In this document: positions 49,917 to 58,040 of the stretch, piece by piece | Numbering within the stretch: the stretch's first letter is position 1 | Layout: each line of letters opens with the position of its first letter | NCBI RefSeq assembly: GCF_000696095.1 | Contig: NZ_BAYX01000021.1 | Coordinates: forward strand, 1-64,000 | From: Rhizobium rhizogenes NBRC 13257 | GTDB lineage: Bacteria > Pseudomonadota > Alphaproteobacteria > Rhizobiales > Rhizobiaceae | Length of the DNA stretch: 64,000 nucleotides | Direction: 5' to 3' | Translations under genes and position numbers: made by a program | The notes under the pieces: generated by a model | The model's database searches: none | What the model was told of the DNA's origin: nothing | The model's input: only the letters and a program-made list of their open reading frames with translations

Positions 49917-50352
49917 TGCCTCCTCCCGCTTGCGCGTGGACATATCATTCATTCCAAAACTGCTCCGAATCCGCCTCGTATCCCCAGCCATCTAAACGGT
50001 TTCCCGCCGTTACCGATAGGCTGAAATCGTCACACCATTCGATGAAGCGATCACATTTCGCTTAATCGCCGGATCAGAATTTGATCGCGATGCCCCCGCA
50101 TCGTCGCCCTCGTTTATCGAACAATCCGATCAATGTGAGACCAGTAGGCAGGCCCATACAAGACATGGTAAAGTTTTCGTCAAGATATGGCGCAACGAGA
50201 ACGGCCAAACCGACAACGAACAACTATGGAACCACCACGAGCGAGCCTGTACGCACCAGCGTGAAGCCAGCTAGAGCCGCTATGAGCTAGAGCCACTATA
50301 AGTTGGCGATTTCACTCGCATCGCCTTCCAATCAGACATAAGAGTCCAACGA
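49917..50352. other. Intergenic region between MFS exporter and GntR gene
   Basis: About 436 bases. A tandem 16-bp repeat is present: AGCTAGAGCCGCTATG (50269-50284) directly followed by AGCTAGAGCCACTATA (50285-50300). No gene, RNA or clear promoter consensus was recognised beyond that. Confidence 0.4.
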
Positions 50353-51147
50353 ATGAAACATGGCATTGATGCAATGATTGCTCCGGCGACCCCGATTTCG
50401 AAAATGATCGTCACGCAATCGCCATTCGATGCCTATGTCCGCAAGTACGGCACCATCCCCCGCCGCGGCGTCTTCGGTTATTTCGTCCACGAGCTCGGCC
50501 GCCGCATCGTCGGCGGCAGCTATCCGGTCGGGGCGACGCTCCCGAACGAGCCCGACCTCGTGGAACAGTTCGGCATCAGCCGCACGGTCATCCGCGAGGC
50601 GATGAAATGCCTGGCCGGCAAGGGACTGGTGGAAATCAAGACCCGCGTCGGCACCCGCGTCAAGGAACGCGCCAACTGGCATCATCTCGATACCGACGTC
50701 ATGGTCTGGTACTACGAGACCGGGCCATCGGCCGAGATCATGCGCTCGATCAGAGACCTCCGGCGCGTGCTGGAGCCGGAAGCAACAGCGCGCGCCGCCA
50801 CACGCGGCAGTGACGCGGATATTGCCGCTATCGCCGCCGCCTATGAGGACATGGTTTCCACTCTCGGCGACATCAACATCAATGCCGATGCCGATCTGCG
50901 CTTTCATACTGCGATCTTCGCCGCCACGCACAACATGGTCTACGCGCAGCTCATCGACCTGATCGCCATCGCGATCTACGCCAACCGCACACTTTCAAGC
51001 CATGACGAAGTGGCCGAAGGCCAAAAACGGGCTTTGCCCTACCACAAGGCCATTCTCGACGCGATCGCCGCCCGCGACCCCGAGGCCGCACTCAAGGCCT
51101 CGCATCACCTGCTCGATTCCTGGGGCGGCAACGACTACGATTTCTGA
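50353..51147 (+). CDS. GntR-family regulator, FadR subfamily
   Basis: A 264-residue regulator. The winged helix spans YFVHELGRRIVGGSYPVGATLPNEPDLVEQFGISRTVIREAMKCLAGKGL. The C-terminal FCD effector domain has RRVLEPEATARAATR, the metal-binding DLRFHTAIFAATHN and YHKAILDAIAARDPEAALKASHHLL. ATG 50353 is taken; internal ATG 50404 is possible. It lies between two MFS exporter genes and might control one or both, though FadR-type proteins usually govern sugar-acid catabolism. Confidence 0.88.
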   Translation: MKHGIDAMIAPATPISKMIVTQSPFDAYVRKYGTIPRRGVFGYFVHELGRRIVGGSYPVGATLPNEPDLVEQFGISRTVIREAMKCLAGKGLVEIKTRVGTRVKERANWHHLDTDVMVWYYETGPSAEIMRSIRDLRRVLEPEATARAATRGSDADIAAIAAAYEDMVSTLGDININADADLRFHTAIFAATHNMVYAQLIDLIAIAIYANRTLSSHDEVAEGQKRALPYHKAILDAIAARDPEAALKASHHLLDSWGGNDYDF

Positions 51148-51189
51148 GGCGCAACCGTCGCAAGAGCCGTAGCGCTCATTCATTCCTTG

Positions 51190-52686
51190 CTAATGCGTCA
51201 TCGCCTCCTGCGCATCTGTCTTCGGTATCTGCCGGCGGCCGGCATCATGCGCCACCGGAATGAGCCAGGTGGTCGCAAACGCGAGGATGGCGAGCACGAC
51301 GACACCCCAAAAGCTCCAGTGCAGCGCCGCGTCGAAGACGCCGCGGATCGCCGGATCGGCTGCGAGATCGGAAAGACCGGTCGGCTGGTTCAACACCTCA
51401 TGCAGCCTGGCGGCCAGATCGCCGCTGCCAAAATGAACGATACCGATATTGAGCACGGCGCCGAGGGCGGTCGCGCCGAGCGTGTTGCCGAGGCTGCGCG
51501 AAAAGATGATCGACGCCGTGGCGCTGCCGCGCATCGACCATTCGACGCTTTCCTGCACCAAGACGATACTGGTCAAGCTGATGAGACCCATGCCGAAGCC
51601 CATCAGAAAAGAGCCGAGGCCGGCCAGGATCGGACTGCTTTCCGGCGTCAGAAACACGAGAAAAATCGCGCCGAAAGGGAACATGAAACTGCCGGCACGC
51701 AGCGTCCTGCGGATGCCGAAGGCGCGGAAGAAACGGCTCGACAGCATCACGGCCAACGGCCAGCCGACGATCAGCATGGTCAGCGTAAACCCCGCCACCA
51801 GCGGCGAGCGGCCGAGCACGCCCTGCACATAGATCGGCAGGATGGTCGTCAATCCGATCAGCGCCATGCCGGCCAGAAGCGTGACCGCATTGCTGGTCGC
51901 TATCAGCCGTCGGCTCCAAAGTTCGATCGAGATGATCGGCTCCGGGGCGCGCCGCTCCTGCCAGATGAACAGCGCCCCGGTGACGACGAAGACTGCTGCA
52001 AGCGGCCCGAGGACGCTGAGGCCGGAGTCGGTCTCGGTGAGGATCACCAGCAGCGAGATGATAGCGATCGAAAACAGGATCGTGCCGAGATAGTCGATCT
52101 TCGCTTCACGCGGCGTGATCTGCTCATGCAGGAAGAACGTGAAGCCGATGATGGTCAGCACGCCGATCGGCAGGTTGATCCAGAAGATCCAGGCCCAGGA
52201 GACATTGTCAACGATGATGCCGCCGACAAGCGGCCCAACGACGGCCGACACCGCCCAGACGCTGGCAAGCGCCCCCTGCACCTTGGCACGCTCCTCCAGC
52301 TTGTAGAGGTCGCCGACCACGGTCATCGTTACCGGCTGGATTGCGCCGGCGCCGAGGCCCTGCAGCAGCCTGAAGGCAATCAGCGAGGCCATCGACCAGG
52401 CAAAGCCCGCCAGCGCTGACCCTACAAGAAAGATCAGAATGCCGCCGATCAACATCGGCTTGCGGCCGAAAATATCCGACAGCTTGCCGTAGATCACCGT
52501 TGTCGTGGACTGCGCCAGAAGAAAGGCGGAGAAGACCCAGCTATAATAGGTAAAGCCGCCGAGCTGGCCGACGATGTGCGGCATGGCTGTGGCGACAATC
52601 GTTGCTTCGATCGCAACCATGAAGGTCGCCAGCATGATCGAAACAATGACCAACGGACGTCTCGATCGATCGGCCGTGCTGGACAT
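51190..52686 (-). CDS. DHA2-family MFS exporter (EmrB/QacA type), second
   Basis: A 498-residue protein from ATG 52686, preceded by AGAAAGGA. LATFMVAIEATIVATAMPHIVGQLGG and YSWVFSAFLLAQSTTTVIYGKLSDIFGRKPML are the DHA2 motifs for helices 1-3. It converges with the GntR gene (42 bases apart). It is no close copy of the exporter at 48489, having a distinct N-terminus. Confidence 0.9.
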   Translation of the reverse strand: MSSTADRSRRPLVIVSIMLATFMVAIEATIVATAMPHIVGQLGGFTYYSWVFSAFLLAQSTTTVIYGKLSDIFGRKPMLIGGILIFLVGSALAGFAWSMASLIAFRLLQGLGAGAIQPVTMTVVGDLYKLEERAKVQGALASVWAVSAVVGPLVGGIIVDNVSWAWIFWINLPIGVLTIIGFTFFLHEQITPREAKIDYLGTILFSIAIISLLVILTETDSGLSVLGPLAAVFVVTGALFIWQERRAPEPIISIELWSRRLIATSNAVTLLAGMALIGLTTILPIYVQGVLGRSPLVAGFTLTMLIVGWPLAVMLSSRFFRAFGIRRTLRAGSFMFPFGAIFLVFLTPESSPILAGLGSFLMGFGMGLISLTSIVLVQESVEWSMRGSATASIIFSRSLGNTLGATALGAVLNIGIVHFGSGDLAARLHEVLNQPTGLSDLAADPAIRGVFDAALHWSFWGVVVLAILAFATTWLIPVAHDAGRRQIPKTDAQEAMTH

Positions 52687-52879
52687 GACATTCCTTTCTG
52701 ACAAGTCCACCCGACCGCAGACGCGTATAGGCCGTCAATACGGCCATGGGGGGAACGATAAATTCCTGAGATCGACGTCGGAGGGCTAGAAGCTCCAGGG
52801 GCATTGCCCGCTGAATCATTATGGTAAGCATTGCATACTTACGCCTGCGGATGTCAACCGTTTAACAAAGGTTGGCGGA

Positions 52880-53356
52880 TCACCACACACCGTCGTGCAG
52901 CGCCGTCGCCTCTTCGCACAGCATCGGCCCCACCACCTCGACCTTGCGCTGGCCCGCTTCGAAAACGACGCGGCAGGGCAGATCGAGCGTGGGATTTTCC
53001 GGATGATTGCCGGTGATCGCCTTGAGCTGGCTTTCGCTGAGACCATAAACGACGCGGCCGACGCCAGCCCAATAGGCGGCGCCGGCGCACATGGCGCAGG
53101 GTTCGGCGGAGGTATACATCGCGCATTGTACGAGAAAGCCCGGAGAGTATTGCTGCGACGCCCTGGTCATCAGCACGCGCTCGGCATGACCGGTCATATC
53201 CTGCGTCGGATTATAGGCGTTTTCCTGCTCCATCAGCACGGTGCCGTCAGGTCCGACCAGAATGGCGCCGAAAGGATGGTTGCCGTTCAACCGCGCCCGC
53301 GCCGCCACCTCGAAGGAACGGCGCAAAAAGACTTCGTCGTTAAGAGGTGCGGTCAT
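52880..53356 (-). CDS. Nucleoside/guanine deaminase-like zinc enzyme
   Basis: A 158-residue CDA-fold deaminase. Zinc site: TGHAERVLM (HAE) and PCAMCAGAAYW (PCxxC). The length and the FGAILVGPDG, GLSESQLKAITG stretches resemble guanine/cytosine deaminases rather than tRNA adenosine deaminase TadA. It hydrolyses an exocyclic amine of a base or nucleoside; the substrate is not decided. Confidence 0.88.
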   Translation of the reverse strand: MTAPLNDEVFLRRSFEVAARARLNGNHPFGAILVGPDGTVLMEQENAYNPTQDMTGHAERVLMTRASQQYSPGFLVQCAMYTSAEPCAMCAGAAYWAGVGRVVYGLSESQLKAITGNHPENPTLDLPCRVVFEAGQRKVEVVGPMLCEEATALHDGVW

Positions 53357-53486
53357 GGTCCCTGCCCTGCGATGAAACGCGATATCGCAACTTGCGCGAT
53401 GCTCATCCGGCTGACAAGTCGCTAATTCAGGGCAGCGCGCGGAAATCCACGGCCGGGCAGAACGACTGCCCGACCGTGGATTGATC

Positions 53487-53912
53487 TCAGGCGATGCTTT
53501 CTTCGAGATTGTCCAGGATCGCGTTCCAACCCTTCGTATGGCCTTGCCTTGCCTCCTCGCTGCGGAATTTCACCTGCTTCAAGGTGATTTTCGTTGTATC
53601 GGGACCCAGTTCAGCGAGATCGATAGTCACCACGCTGTCGTCGAGCGAGTATGGCGACTCCCAGGTAAAGGAGAGGCGGGAATGGGGGGCGATCTCAAGA
53701 TAGGTGCCCGCATGCGGGATCTCCCGCTCGGCGGTTATCATGACGATCGAGAAACGCCCGCCCTTGACCGGATCGGTCTTGACCCTGGACGCCTCACCGC
53801 CCGTCGGCGTTCGCATGAATTTCGCCAGCATTTCAGGCGAAAGCCAGGCATTGAACACTTTCTCGCGCGGGGCCGCAATCGTGCGGTTCACTGTCAATTC
53901 AAGCTCAGTCAT
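53487..53912 (-). CDS. SRPBCC (AHSA1-like) domain protein
   Basis: A 141-residue START/Bet v 1-fold protein: LTVNRTIAAPREKVFNAWLSPEMLAKFM, GGRFSIVMIT, then LSFTWESPYSLDDSVVTIDLAELGPDTTKITLKQ, ending HTKGWNAILDNLEESI. ATG 53912 is eight bases after AAGGA and overlaps the arsR gene by eight bases. The arsR-ahsA1 pairing is very common; a role in binding a hydrophobic ligand is inferred. Confidence 0.88.
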   Translation of the reverse strand: MTELELTVNRTIAAPREKVFNAWLSPEMLAKFMRTPTGGEASRVKTDPVKGGRFSIVMITAEREIPHAGTYLEIAPHSRLSFTWESPYSLDDSVVTIDLAELGPDTTKITLKQVKFRSEEARQGHTKGWNAILDNLEESIA

Positions 53913-54240
53913 CTCTTTCATCCTTCGAAACGAGTAGATTCTCCAGCGCCGCAAGGCGCAGTTCCCAAATCGACTTCAGTTGCACGAACCAGCCCTCCGT
54001 CAGCTTCAGCGGTTCGAGCTCCGCGGCAATGAAATGCTCGCGGCCCAAGGTCCTGCGGGTGACGAGACCTGCCTCCTCCAGCACCTTGATGTGCTTGGAG
54101 ACGGAGTTCAGGGACATCTCGAAATGCGCGGCGAGCGCCGTCACTCTCAACGCGCCCTCCTGAACAAGCAGCGTCAAGATTTGTCGCCGGGTGGTATCGC
54201 CGGCGGCCTTCAGAATTCGTGACAGAGCGTCTTCGTCCAT
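53905..54240 (-). CDS. ArsR-family transcriptional regulator
   Basis: A 111-residue winged-helix regulator: SRILKAAGDTTRRQILTLLVQEGALRVTALAAHFEMSLNSVSKHIKVLEEAGLVTRR. It has no Cys-based metal site, fitting the SRPBCC-linked group (PF12840 type) rather than metal sensors. Two almost identical palindromes lie directly upstream, the nearer one abutting the start codon, so autoregulation is likely. Confidence 0.92.
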   Translation of the reverse strand: MDEDALSRILKAAGDTTRRQILTLLVQEGALRVTALAAHFEMSLNSVSKHIKVLEEAGLVTRRTLGREHFIAAELEPLKLTEGWFVQLKSIWELRLAALENLLVSKDERDD

Positions 54241-54241
54241 T

Positions 54242-54263
54242 TATTCACCCATATGGTTGAATA
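54242..54263. promoter_or_regulatory. ArsR operator copy 1
   Basis: 22-bp palindrome with arms TATTCACCCAT and ATGGTTGAATA (20 of 22 positions symmetric). It directly precedes the arsR ATG. Confidence 0.65.
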
Positions 54264-54280
54264 TACAAAATCATGCGCGA

Positions 54281-54302
54281 TAGTCAACCATATGGGTGAA
54301 TA
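54281..54302. promoter_or_regulatory. ArsR operator copy 2
   Basis: TAGTCAACCAT followed by ATGGGTGAATA, matching the reverse complement of copy 1 in 21 of 22 positions. The centres of the two copies are 39 bases apart, so the promoter between them could be blocked by two dimers. Confidence 0.65.
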
Positions 54303-54498
54303 TTTTGTATTACCACCAGAGCCGATAGCGGCAATGATGAGTTTGACCGAGGGTTTCTTGTAGAAAATCAATCCCACCCTGCAGGCCTCCCGCCCATCGG
54401 CCGCACTATGGATTTAGGTCCTCAGCGCAAGCTATTACGATTGATTTGTTCACTTGCCGAACTTACTGTCAGACTAAATACGCAGGCGGAACATCGAA

Positions 54499-55632
54499 TT
54501 GCTCACCTCCTCGCAGCGGCAGCTTCTACGCGTCATCAGCGAATCCGGCCCTCTCAGCCGAACGGTTCTCGCCGCATCAATGGGGCTCAGCAAGGCGGCG
54601 ATGAGCGGCATCGCCCGCGATCTGATCAGCCTCGGCGTTCTCCATGAGACCGAGACGGTCTACGGCCAGGGCCGGCCATCGATCTTGCTCGACCTGTATC
54701 CGGAAGGCGCCTTTTTCGTCGGTATCTCGCTGCTCGAGGACCCGGCGCCGATGGTCTTGAGCGACTTCAACGGTAAGATTATTGCACGAGAGACCATGCC
54801 GCTATCGCGTGATCCGGAGATCATTGCGGTCCTGGTCGCCGATGCACTACCGAAACTGCTTGCCGGGCAGCCGGACGCGGCCGCCAAATTGTCAGGTCTC
54901 GGCGTCGCCCTCTCCGGTTTCGTCGACGAGAAGCAAGCCAATTGCGTGCAATCCACCCTGCTCGGCTGGCAGGACGTGCCGCTTGCCCGGATCATTCGTG
55001 AGAAGACCGGCATCGAGACCTTCATCGAGAACGATGCCAAGGCGGTGGCCGTCAGCGAGAAACTGTTTGGCAGCGCGCGCGACATTCTGAATTTCAGCGT
55101 CGTCTCGTTTGGCGATGGCATCGGTTGCGCCCATTTCATCGGCGGCAAGCTTTATCGCGGCAATCACGGCGGCGCCGGCGAAATCGCCCATTGCACCATC
55201 GAGCTAGAGGGTTCGCCCTGCCGCTGCGGCAAGCGCGGCTGCCTCGACACGGTCGCCTCGATGAAGGCAATCAAGGAAATGTCGAAGGCGGCAGGCCTTG
55301 CCTGCACGTCATTGACCGAGCTGGAAGAAGAGGCTTCGGTCGGCAATGCCACCGCCATCCGCATCCTGCATCGCGCCGGCGGCGCACTTGGCCTCGCGAT
55401 CGCCCACCTGATCCAGTTCAATGATCCCGGCTTGATCCTGATCACCCATGTCGAAGGCAATTTCGACGGCGTGTTCGGCACCGTCATGCAGCAGGCGATC
55501 GAAGCCAATGTGCTGCCCCGCTATGCCGGCCAGACGCCGATCCGCACCCGGCGCGTCGACAGTGACGTCTGGGCGCGAGGCGCCGCCAGCATCGCCGCCC
55601 ATAATTTCCTGATTGGTTCCAACCCGAATTAG
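54499..55632 (+). CDS. ROK-family transcriptional regulator
   Basis: A 377-residue NagC/XylR-like repressor. N-terminal winged helix (QRQLLRVISESGPLSRTVLAASMGLSKAAMSGIARDL), then the ROK sugar-kinase-like domain with IENDAKAVAVSEKLFG and the zinc motif CRCGKRGCLDTVAS. The ATP-binding DxGxT motif is replaced by a degenerate segment, as usual for regulators. TTG 54499 is the start; the ribosome binding site (GGCGGA) is weak. It lies nine bases before the MlrC-type peptidase gene. Confidence 0.85.
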   Translation: MLTSSQRQLLRVISESGPLSRTVLAASMGLSKAAMSGIARDLISLGVLHETETVYGQGRPSILLDLYPEGAFFVGISLLEDPAPMVLSDFNGKIIARETMPLSRDPEIIAVLVADALPKLLAGQPDAAAKLSGLGVALSGFVDEKQANCVQSTLLGWQDVPLARIIREKTGIETFIENDAKAVAVSEKLFGSARDILNFSVVSFGDGIGCAHFIGGKLYRGNHGGAGEIAHCTIELEGSPCRCGKRGCLDTVASMKAIKEMSKAAGLACTSLTELEEEASVGNATAIRILHRAGGALGLAIAHLIQFNDPGLILITHVEGNFDGVFGTVMQQAIEANVLPRYAGQTPIRTRRVDSDVWARGAASIAAHNFLIGSNPN

Positions 55633-55641
55633 AGGTTTCCC

Positions 55642-57084
55642 ATGCGTATCGCCGTCGGCGGCATTCATACCGAGTGCAGCACGTATAATCCGGTCCTGGC
55701 CGAAGAAAAAGATTTCCGCATCGTGCGCGGCGAGGCGCTGACTGCAGCGCCGTATTTCGCTTTCCTGAGAGATTACGACGCCGAGTTCCTACCGACGATC
55801 CACGCCCGGGCGATTGCCGGCGGCCCGGTCGCCCGCCATACCTATGAGGCTTTCAAAGCGGAGTTCCTCGAGCGCCTGAAGCCGTTATTGCCGCTCGACG
55901 GGCTTTATCTCGCCATGCATGGCGCCATGTATGTCGAGGGCATGGAGGATGCCGAGGGCGACTGGATCGCAGCCGCCCGCGCCCTTGTCGGCGACGATTG
56001 CCTGCTGTCTGCCAGCTATGACCTGCACGGCAACATCACCCAGCGCATCATCGACGCGCTCGACATGTATTCCACCTATCGCACCGCGCCGCATATCGAT
56101 GTCGAGGAAACCATGCGCCGCGCGGTAAAGATGCTGACCGAGAGCCTGAAGACCGGCGTGAAACCGATCCTGCTCTGGGCACCGATCCCGGTCGTCCTGC
56201 CCGGCGAGCGCACCAGCACGGTCGATGAACCGGCCAAGAGCCTCTACGACCTGCTGCCCGGCATCGACGCCATCGACGGCGTCTGGGATGCCTCATTGAT
56301 GGTGGGTTATGTGTGGGCTGACGAGCCGCGCGCCACCGCCGCTGCCATCATGACCGGCACGGATCGCTCTGTGCTGGAGCGCGAAGCGAAACGGCTGGCA
56401 CAAGCCTATTGGGACGTGCGCCGGGATTTCGTCTTTGGTTGCGAGACAGGCTCGATCGAGGAATGCGTCGCCAAGGCGATCACGAGCCCAACTACTCCGG
56501 TGGTGCTGGCCGAATCCGGCGACAATCCGACCGGCGGGGGTGTCGGCGACCGCGCCGACGTGCTGGCGGAACTGATTGCCAAAGGTGCTGACGGCGTCGT
56601 TTTCGCCGGGATCGCCGACAAGGCCGCGACCGAGGCCTGCTATGCAGGCGGCGTTGGCACAAAGCTCGATCTCACCGTCGGTGCCTCGCTCGACACCAAG
56701 GGCAGCAAACCGGTAAGAGCTGAATTCACTGTCAAATTCCTGCTGCAAACCGACGATGCAGCAGACCGGCAAGCCGTCGTCTCCATCGGCGGTATCGATC
56801 TGGTTCTATCGGCAAAACGCCGCCCCTATCACAACATCGCCGACTTCACCCGCCTCGGCCTCGATCCGCATCAAGCCAAGATCATCGTCGTGAAATCCGG
56901 CTATCTGTCGCCGGAGCTGGCTCCGATCGCCAATCCGAACCTGATGGCGCTCTCGCCCGGTGTGGTCGACCAGTTCGTCGAACGCCTGCCGCGGCTGCGC
57001 AAGCAGAAGCCGACCTATCCCTTCGACAAGGATTTTGCCTTCGCGCCCGAGGTGTCGCTCTCGGCACGTTCGAGCGGCCGGTAG
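55642..57084 (+). CDS. MlrC-type M81 family metallopeptidase
   Basis: A 480-residue protein: RIAVGGIHTECSTYNPVLAEEKDF, LAMHGAMYVEGMEDAEGDWIAAARALVG, YDLHGNITQRIIDALD, then GVGDRADVLAELIAKGADGVVFAGIAD. The N-terminal part is the DUF1485-type domain and the C-terminal part the MlrC domain. MlrC of Sphingomonas opens linearised microcystin and tetrapeptide fragments containing unusual gamma-linked Glu/Asp. AGAGG precedes the ATG. The context (peptide importer, gamma-glutamyltransferase) fits turnover of modified or gamma-linked peptides. Confidence 0.88.
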   Translation: MRIAVGGIHTECSTYNPVLAEEKDFRIVRGEALTAAPYFAFLRDYDAEFLPTIHARAIAGGPVARHTYEAFKAEFLERLKPLLPLDGLYLAMHGAMYVEGMEDAEGDWIAAARALVGDDCLLSASYDLHGNITQRIIDALDMYSTYRTAPHIDVEETMRRAVKMLTESLKTGVKPILLWAPIPVVLPGERTSTVDEPAKSLYDLLPGIDAIDGVWDASLMVGYVWADEPRATAAAIMTGTDRSVLEREAKRLAQAYWDVRRDFVFGCETGSIEECVAKAITSPTTPVVLAESGDNPTGGGVGDRADVLAELIAKGADGVVFAGIADKAATEACYAGGVGTKLDLTVGASLDTKGSKPVRAEFTVKFLLQTDDAADRQAVVSIGGIDLVLSAKRRPYHNIADFTRLGLDPHQAKIIVVKSGYLSPELAPIANPNLMALSPGVVDQFVERLPRLRKQKPTYPFDKDFAFAPEVSLSARSSGR

Positions 57085-57147
57085 CAGTCCCGGCTGGGGG
57101 CCGCTGCGCAAACATTATGCATTGAGCAGACTTGCACAAAAAAGAGC

Positions 57148-57176
57148 TTGACGCTGCGCTCGAGTTGAACTTGTAT
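57148..57176 (+). promoter_or_regulatory. Promoter of the GntR gene and peptide operon
   Basis: TTGACG (57148-57153), 17-base spacer, TTGTAT (57171-57176). The operator-like repeats begin at the -10 element. Confidence 0.45.
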
Positions 57177-57206
57177 CGGACCAATCAAAAATTGGTTCGG
57201 ACCATT
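57177..57206. promoter_or_regulatory. Candidate GntR/FadR operators
   Basis: CGGACCA occurs at 57177-57183 and 57198-57204, 21 bases apart. The second copy is part of the inverted repeat TGGT-TCGG-ACCA (57193-57204), the core type bound by FadR-subfamily GntR proteins. It lies just before the GntR ATG at 57214. Confidence 0.5.
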
Positions 57207-57213
57207 TAACCTC

Positions 57214-57951
57214 ATGGCAGCCAGCGGCCTTCCTGAAAATTCGACCCATGCCCTGGAGAAACTCCGGGGGCTTTTGGGCTCGGATAATCTGCTGCCGGAT
57301 GGCAAATTGCCGACCGAGCGGGCGCTTTCAGAGATGTTCGGCGTCAGCCGTCGTGCCATCCGCCGCGCGCTCGAAGTGCTGGAGACCGAAGGTCGCATCT
57401 GGCGGCGCCAGGGATCGGGTACCTATGCCGGCCAGCGCCCGGATGACTGGAGCCAGCATGTCGGATCGATGATTGCCGGCACCAATCTCATGGAGATCAT
57501 GGAGGTGCGCCTGCGCGTCGAGCCGCAGCTCGCCCAGCTCGCCGCCATGCGCGCCAAGCCTGACGATATCGAGCGCATGTACGAACTCACGAAGAAGATC
57601 GTCGCCAGCGACGATGCCGATAGCCGCGAGCTTTGGGATGGCGCACTGCATCGCCTGATCGCGCAGAGCGCCGGCAACCAGTTTTTCCTGACGATCTTTG
57701 ACGTCATCAACCACGTCCGCCAGGACGAGGCGTGGCAAACCATTCGCGAATTGGCCCGCAGCACCAACAACACGCGCCCGGCCTCCTATGCCCAGCACAT
57801 GACGATCATCGACGCGATCGCAGCGCGCGATCCGATGAAGGCCGCCGAGGCCATGCGCCAGCATCTGCTGATGCTACAGGAGAGCTTGATCCGTGTCACC
57901 TCGCTCGACGCCCAGCCACTGCAAAGGGAGCTGGCCAAGGCGCTTGACTGA
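57214..57951 (+). CDS. GntR-family regulator, FadR subfamily
   Basis: A 245-residue regulator: ALEKLRGLLGSDNLLPDGKLPTERALSEMFGVSRRAIRRALEVLETEGRIWRRQGSGTY is the winged helix, with a C-terminal FCD domain (MEVRLRVEPQLAQLAAMRAKPDDI, DGALHRLIAQSAGNQFF, MTIIDAIAARDPMKAAEAMRQHLLM). It precedes the peptide ABC genes by 89 bases and probably controls them and itself. Confidence 0.9.
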   Translation: MAASGLPENSTHALEKLRGLLGSDNLLPDGKLPTERALSEMFGVSRRAIRRALEVLETEGRIWRRQGSGTYAGQRPDDWSQHVGSMIAGTNLMEIMEVRLRVEPQLAQLAAMRAKPDDIERMYELTKKIVASDDADSRELWDGALHRLIAQSAGNQFFLTIFDVINHVRQDEAWQTIRELARSTNNTRPASYAQHMTIIDAIAARDPMKAAEAMRQHLLMLQESLIRVTSLDAQPLQRELAKALD

Positions 57952-58040
57952 CCATGGGCGCAACTGCGCCGAGACTGCCCGACCGGAGGGGAAACCGGCC
58001 GGAACCGCATTGAAAACAAAAATATAAACAGGAGAACAGC

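Noticed and set aside
51187..52419. 410-codon plus-strand ORF
   Set aside because: Antisense to the second MFS exporter, very rich in charged residues.
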